Origin: an uncultured Erysipelotrichaceae bacterium
GTDB lineage: Bacteria > Bacillota_I > Bacilli_A > Erysipelotrichales > Erysipelotrichaceae
Direction: 5' to 3'
NCBI GenBank assembly: GCA_902782505.1
Contig: CACZNO010000134.1
Span: forward strand, 1 to 10,483
DNA length: 10,483 nucleotides
The first letter of the stretch is position 1, and each line of letters opens with the position of its first letter. Made by a program: the position numbers and the translations under genes. Below are positions 7,770-10,483 of the stretch, piece by piece. The notes below the pieces were generated by a model that saw only the letters and a list, made by a program, of their open reading frames with translations, ran no database searches and was not told the DNA's origin.

Positions 7770-9319
7770 TATCTCTTCATCTTCGGGTCGAATGCGTCAC
7801 GCAAACCGTCGCCTACCAGGTTGAATGCCAGAACCGTCAGAAGTAACAATACGCCTGCCGGGATCCAGATGAACCAGTAATGGGTAAGAACGAAGGTGTT
7901 GTTGACGTCGTTGATGATGTTGCCCCACGAAGCGAACGGGAACTTAACGCCCAAGCCCAAGAAGGACAGCGTCGCTTCGGTGATGATCGTTCCGCCAAGA
8001 CCCATGGTCATGGAGACGATCAGCTGCGGGATAACGTTCGGTACCAGATGCTTGAAGATACGGCGGTTGACCGAAAGCCCGGTCGCTTCCGCCGCGGTCA
8101 TGAATTCCTGTTCACGCAGGGACAGGATCAAGCCACGGACCATTCGCGCCATGCCCGGCCATCCTAAGAAGCCCAAGATCAGCATCAGGTACAGCATTCG
8201 TAACTGTGATTCGACGTGCATGTGGTCCATTGCCGCGCCGAGGATGATGATCAGCGGCAGCGACGGTACGCAATAGAATACGTCGACGATACGCATGATC
8301 AGGTTATCGACCCAGCCTCCGAAGTACCCGGAGATACCGCCCATGATAACGCCGATGATGGTGGAGATGATTTCAACGATGAAGCCGATGACCAGCGAAA
8401 CACGTCCGCCGTACATCAGTCGGGTCATCATATCCATGCCTTTACCGTCGGTTCCGAGCCAGTGTTCCTTGGACGGCGGGGAATAACGGTCGAATACGGT
8501 GGTTTCGGTATACTGCAATACCGACCAGGAATTCTTGGACGGATCGAAGGTCAGATCGTATTCCGCTTCCGTACCGCTTTCATCGGTATACTTGAAGACG
8601 TCTTTTCCTTCTTCGATCGTTTCCAGAAGCCTATCCTTGAAATCCTGCGTCAGGACAACGTCCGGAGAAGACGCGCTGACGATGTATCTTCCGACAAAGC
8701 CCTGCAGTTCGCCGTTTAACAGAATGTTTCCGATATCGTCGAACTCGTAGGTCTTGCCTTCGTATTCAAACGAAGATTCCTCATTGGAATACGCTTTTAA
8801 TGCCGCGTACAGATAATCGTTCGCGGGATTCACACCGGACGCCGTATTTACGATATCCTGGTACGCAAAACCGATCATTTCATTTCCAAGGGTAACCGAA
8901 TAGAATTCGCGTCCTTCGTATACCACACCGTAGGTCTTTCCGCCGTAGCTGAAGGAATCCTTGCCCTGGTTGTTCGCGTTTAAGGACTGTGCCTGAATGA
9001 CCGCGTTATATTCCGGGCTGAGCGCGGTATAACGGTACTGTACGTTCTTGGTGACGGTCGCGTAAGCTTTGCGGACCGCTTCAATCTTGTAGAAATACTC
9101 ATCCTGACGGTACGGAGAAATAACACCGCCCAGGAAGGAGAAGGCAAACATGAAGATCAAAATGACCATACCGATAACCGCGATCCGGTTCCGGAAGAAC
9201 CGTTTAGCGACTAACCGGCCCGGCGAAAGAACTTTGACGCGCCGGTCGTCATTCAGCGAATACTGCGGTTCCGAGCTGCCGGATTCGACTTCTTCTACAA
9301 CTTTGTTTTCGTCTTCCAT
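7769..9319 (-). CDS. oppC: Oligopeptide ABC transporter permease OppC with large extracellular insert
   Basis: A permease subunit that forms the translocation pore with OppB. At 516 residues it is far longer than the usual roughly 300. Residues 25-68 hold the OppC_N-type start (LSPGRLVAKRFFRNRIAVIG) with TM1 at about 44-67. The pore domain resumes at HWLGTDGKGMD (286-296), followed by about five helices. The EAA loop, which docks to the ATPases, is at about 405-432 (TAAEATG...LVPNVIPQ). The C-terminus is GDGLRDAFDPKMKR, as in the family. Between TM1 and the pore domain lies an insert of roughly 200 residues (about 70-276), which topology places outside the cell. It seems to contain three diverged copies of a helix plus beta-hairpin unit. 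The start has AAAGGAG at 9327-9333, seven bases upstream and 14 bases after the oppB stop. Confidence 0.93.
   Translation of the reverse strand: MEDENKVVEEVESGSSEPQYSLNDDRRVKVLSPGRLVAKRFFRNRIAVIGMVILIFMFAFSFLGGVISPYRQDEYFYKIEAVRKAYATVTKNVQYRYTALSPEYNAVIQAQSLNANNQGKDSFSYGGKTYGVVYEGREFYSVTLGNEMIGFAYQDIVNTASGVNPANDYLYAALKAYSNEESSFEYEGKTYEFDDIGNILLNGELQGFVGRYIVSASSPDVVLTQDFKDRLLETIEEGKDVFKYTDESGTEAEYDLTFDPSKNSWSVLQYTETTVFDRYSPPSKEHWLGTDGKGMDMMTRLMYGGRVSLVIGFIVEIISTIIGVIMGGISGYFGGWVDNLIMRIVDVFYCVPSLPLIIILGAAMDHMHVESQLRMLYLMLILGFLGWPGMARMVRGLILSLREQEFMTAAEATGLSVNRRIFKHLVPNVIPQLIVSMTMGLGGTIITEATLSFLGLGVKFPFASWGNIINDVNNTFVLTHYWFIWIPAGVLLLLTVLAFNLVGDGLRDAFDPKMKR
8492..9112 (-). repeat. Threefold diverged repeat encoding the extracellular insert of OppC
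   Basis: Three segments of about 55-60 residues share an order: a helix-like stretch, then an aromatic beta-hairpin. Anchor motifs are D-S-F-S-Y-G-G-K-T-Y (121-130), S-S-F-E-Y-E-G-K-T-Y (182-191) and D-V-F-K-Y-T-D-E-S-G...Y (240-254). They are preceded by helical stretches near 102-117, 168-180 and 226-237, and the first two continue into G-F-A-Y-Q-D-I-V and G-F-V-G-R-Y-I-V. The repeat is seen only at the protein level; I saw no clear DNA repeat. Confidence 0.6.
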
Positions 9320-9333
9320 AGTGCAGCTCCTTT

Positions 9334-10320
9334 CTATGCGATCCGTACCCGCGGGTCAACTACCGCGTACAGAATATCCGCTATGAGGTTTCCTAACAGC
9401 GTCAGCACTGCCATAAAGGTCAGATAGAACATGGAGAACGGGATGTCACCCGCGACCATGGCGTTGAACGATGTCAGACCGATACCCTGGATTCCGTATA
9501 AGGTTTCGGTAATCTGCGCACCGGAGAATAAGCCCGGCAGCGATCCGCCGATAATCGTGACAAGCGGGATCAGAGTGTTGCGGAATGCATGGTGATAAAT
9601 AACTTTCTTTTCACTTACGCCTTTTGCGCGCGCCGTACGGATATAATCCGCGTTCATGACTTCCAGCATGTTCGTTCTGGTATAACGCATGAGTCCGCCG
9701 ATACTGATAACTACCAGCGTAACGATCGGCAGTACCATGTGGTGCGCCTTATCCAGGAATTTTCCGAACGCATCCAGCTGTTCGTAATTCCGTCCGATCA
9801 TTCCGTACAAATCGAACCATCCGAGTTTTACGGAAAAGACCAGTTTCAGCAACGACGCAAAGAAGAAGGTGGGTAAGGAAATACCGGCAATCGCGATAAC
9901 GGAAATGATGTTGTCCGCCCGCTGATACTGATGCGTGGCGGCGATGATTCCAAGCGGGATCGCGATGGCGATTTCAAAGAACATGGAAATCGCAGACATG
10001 GTGAACGATGTCCAGATAACGCTGTTGAACTTTTCCGTAACCGGCACCGTATAGAACCAGCTGTCTCCGAAGTTCAGTTTCAGCGCCTCCTTGGCCCAGC
10101 TCAAATATCCGGCCAGAATTCCTTTGTCGAAGCCATAGGAAGCCGTCAGCAGTTCCATCCATTCCTCGTACGAACGGGAACCGGGCTGCTGGGATTTCTG
10201 TCTGGCGATTGCCTCAATGTATGATGTCGGTAAAGCACGCATCAATCCGTAGATCAAAAGCGTTACCAGCACCAAGATCAGCACTGAGAGCAAAAGTCGT
10301 TTAATTACATATTTTCTCAT
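9334..10320 (-). CDS. oppB: Oligopeptide ABC transporter permease OppB
   Basis: The first pore subunit, 328 residues, close to the usual family length. TM1 is at about 8-28 with the N-terminal pattern MRKYVIKRLLLSVLILVLVT. Five further helices follow at about 100-128, 136-166, 194-212, 248-270 and 296-322. The EAA loop, which contacts an ATPase, is at about 221-252 (NADYIRTARAKGVSEKKV...NTLIPL, G234). Family hallmarks near the end are ETLYGIQGIGL (272-282) and the C-terminal V-D-P-R-V-R. The segment 31-98 is the outer-face loop region. The start has AGGGG at 10328-10332, seven bases upstream of ATG. It is the first gene of the operon in this window, downstream of an inverted repeat and a candidate promoter. 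Peptide specificity (oligo- versus dipeptide, or nickel) cannot be told from the permease alone. Confidence 0.95.
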   Translation of the reverse strand: MRKYVIKRLLLSVLILVLVTLLIYGLMRALPTSYIEAIARQKSQQPGSRSYEEWMELLTASYGFDKGILAGYLSWAKEALKLNFGDSWFYTVPVTEKFNSVIWTSFTMSAISMFFEIAIAIPLGIIAATHQYQRADNIISVIAIAGISLPTFFFASLLKLVFSVKLGWFDLYGMIGRNYEQLDAFGKFLDKAHHMVLPIVTLVVISIGGLMRYTRTNMLEVMNADYIRTARAKGVSEKKVIYHHAFRNTLIPLVTIIGGSLPGLFSGAQITETLYGIQGIGLTSFNAMVAGDIPFSMFYLTFMAVLTLLGNLIADILYAVVDPRVRIA

Positions 10321-10345
10321 ACCTTCACCCCTAACTAATGTGTGC

Positions 10346-10406
10346 TTTATTGTCTATTTAACGATAACTGCTCTTTTACTCATTTTATCATTAAATAGAC
10401 AATAAA
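10346..10406. repeat. 22-bp inverted repeat upstream of oppB
   Basis: The arm TTTATTGTCTATTTAACGATAA (10346-10367, 22 bases) is mirrored at 10385-10406 with one mismatch, separated by 17 bases. Each arm is itself a degenerate dyad of the form TTAT-GT---A-T---AC-ATAA, better in the oppB-proximal copy. The two arms are 39 bp apart centre to centre. They could be a pair of operator sites for a dimeric regulator of the opp operon, or could form a hairpin in a read-through transcript. Confidence 0.75.
10382..10390 (-). promoter_or_regulatory. Candidate extended -10 promoter of the opp operon
   Basis: On the minus strand TG-A-TAAAAT (10390-10382) matches an extended -10 element with one mismatch to TATAAT. 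The -35 position (TTTCTT at a 17-base spacing) is poor, as is common for extended -10 promoters. Transcription would begin near 10375. The box overlaps the distal arm of the inverted repeat; the proximal arm would lie just inside the transcript. Confidence 0.4.
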
Positions 10407-10426
10407 GAAATAATCTGAATAAACAC

Positions 10427-10456
10427 AATGCGGAAGGGTTTGATCCCTTCCGCATT
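10427..10456 (-). terminator. Strong hairpin, probable terminator of the upstream gene
   Basis: A perfect 12-bp stem (AATGCGGAAGGG, 10427-10438, with CCCTTCCGCATT, 10445-10456) closes a 6-base loop. On the minus strand it is followed by GTGTTTATTC, which is only moderately T-rich, so termination may be partial. Minus-strand codons from 10481 reach a TAA at 10457-10455, right before the hairpin, which would fit the end of an upstream gene with C-terminus SAGIRQNI. With nine codons visible this is only a possibility, so I do not list it as a gene. Confidence 0.65.
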
Positions 10457-10483
10457 ATATGTTTTGCCGTATTCCTGCAGAAA

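Noticed and set aside
10455..10483. Possible last nine codons of an upstream gene, ending in TAA at 10457-10455.
   Set aside because: Too short to support; other frames are also open here, so it is mentioned only with the hairpin.

Overview
All recognisable genes lie on the minus strand, so transcription runs from high to low coordinates. The strong AGGAGG-type ribosome binding sites, a lipoprotein signal, a membrane-anchored surface protein with a Lys/Arg-rich C-terminal tail, and the forms of the Opp proteins and enolase all fit a Gram-positive member of the Bacillota. Base composition is roughly balanced. A member of the Erysipelotrichia or a relative is my tentative guess; no ribosomal or marker gene here settles it. 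No RNA gene, CRISPR array, insertion sequence or phage gene is visible, and no gene-free stretch reaches 300 bases.

Region 1 (10483 to 5224) is a peptide-uptake ABC transporter operon. A strong hairpin (10427-10456) closes whatever lies upstream. A control region follows, with a 22-bp inverted repeat around a candidate extended -10 promoter. Then come oppB, oppC, oppD, oppF and a 97-residue single-span membrane protein of unknown function. Gaps are 1 to 14 bases and each gene has its own Shine-Dalgarno site. A terminator begins 2 bases past the last stop. No substrate-binding protein (OppA) is inside the window. Oddities are a roughly 200-residue extracellular insert in OppC that looks like three diverged repeats, and an Asp in OppF at the place of the catalytic Walker B glutamate.

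Region 2 (5199 to 1673) is a single large gene with its own promoter. It encodes a 1155-residue secreted, C-terminally membrane-anchored protein. It has a beta-rich N-terminal part, a possible beta-propeller, two Ig/CARDB-like domains, a Pro/Glu-rich stalk and a transmembrane anchor. Its function is unknown.

Region 3 (1609 to 197) is enolase, with a clear -10 box, a good ribosome binding site and a symmetric terminator. Region 4 (below 180) holds a weak promoter and the first 29 codons of a lipoprotein gene that runs off the window edge.

The transporter would import oligopeptides by ATP hydrolysis. The surface protein and enolase are separate transcription units with no evident functional tie to it.
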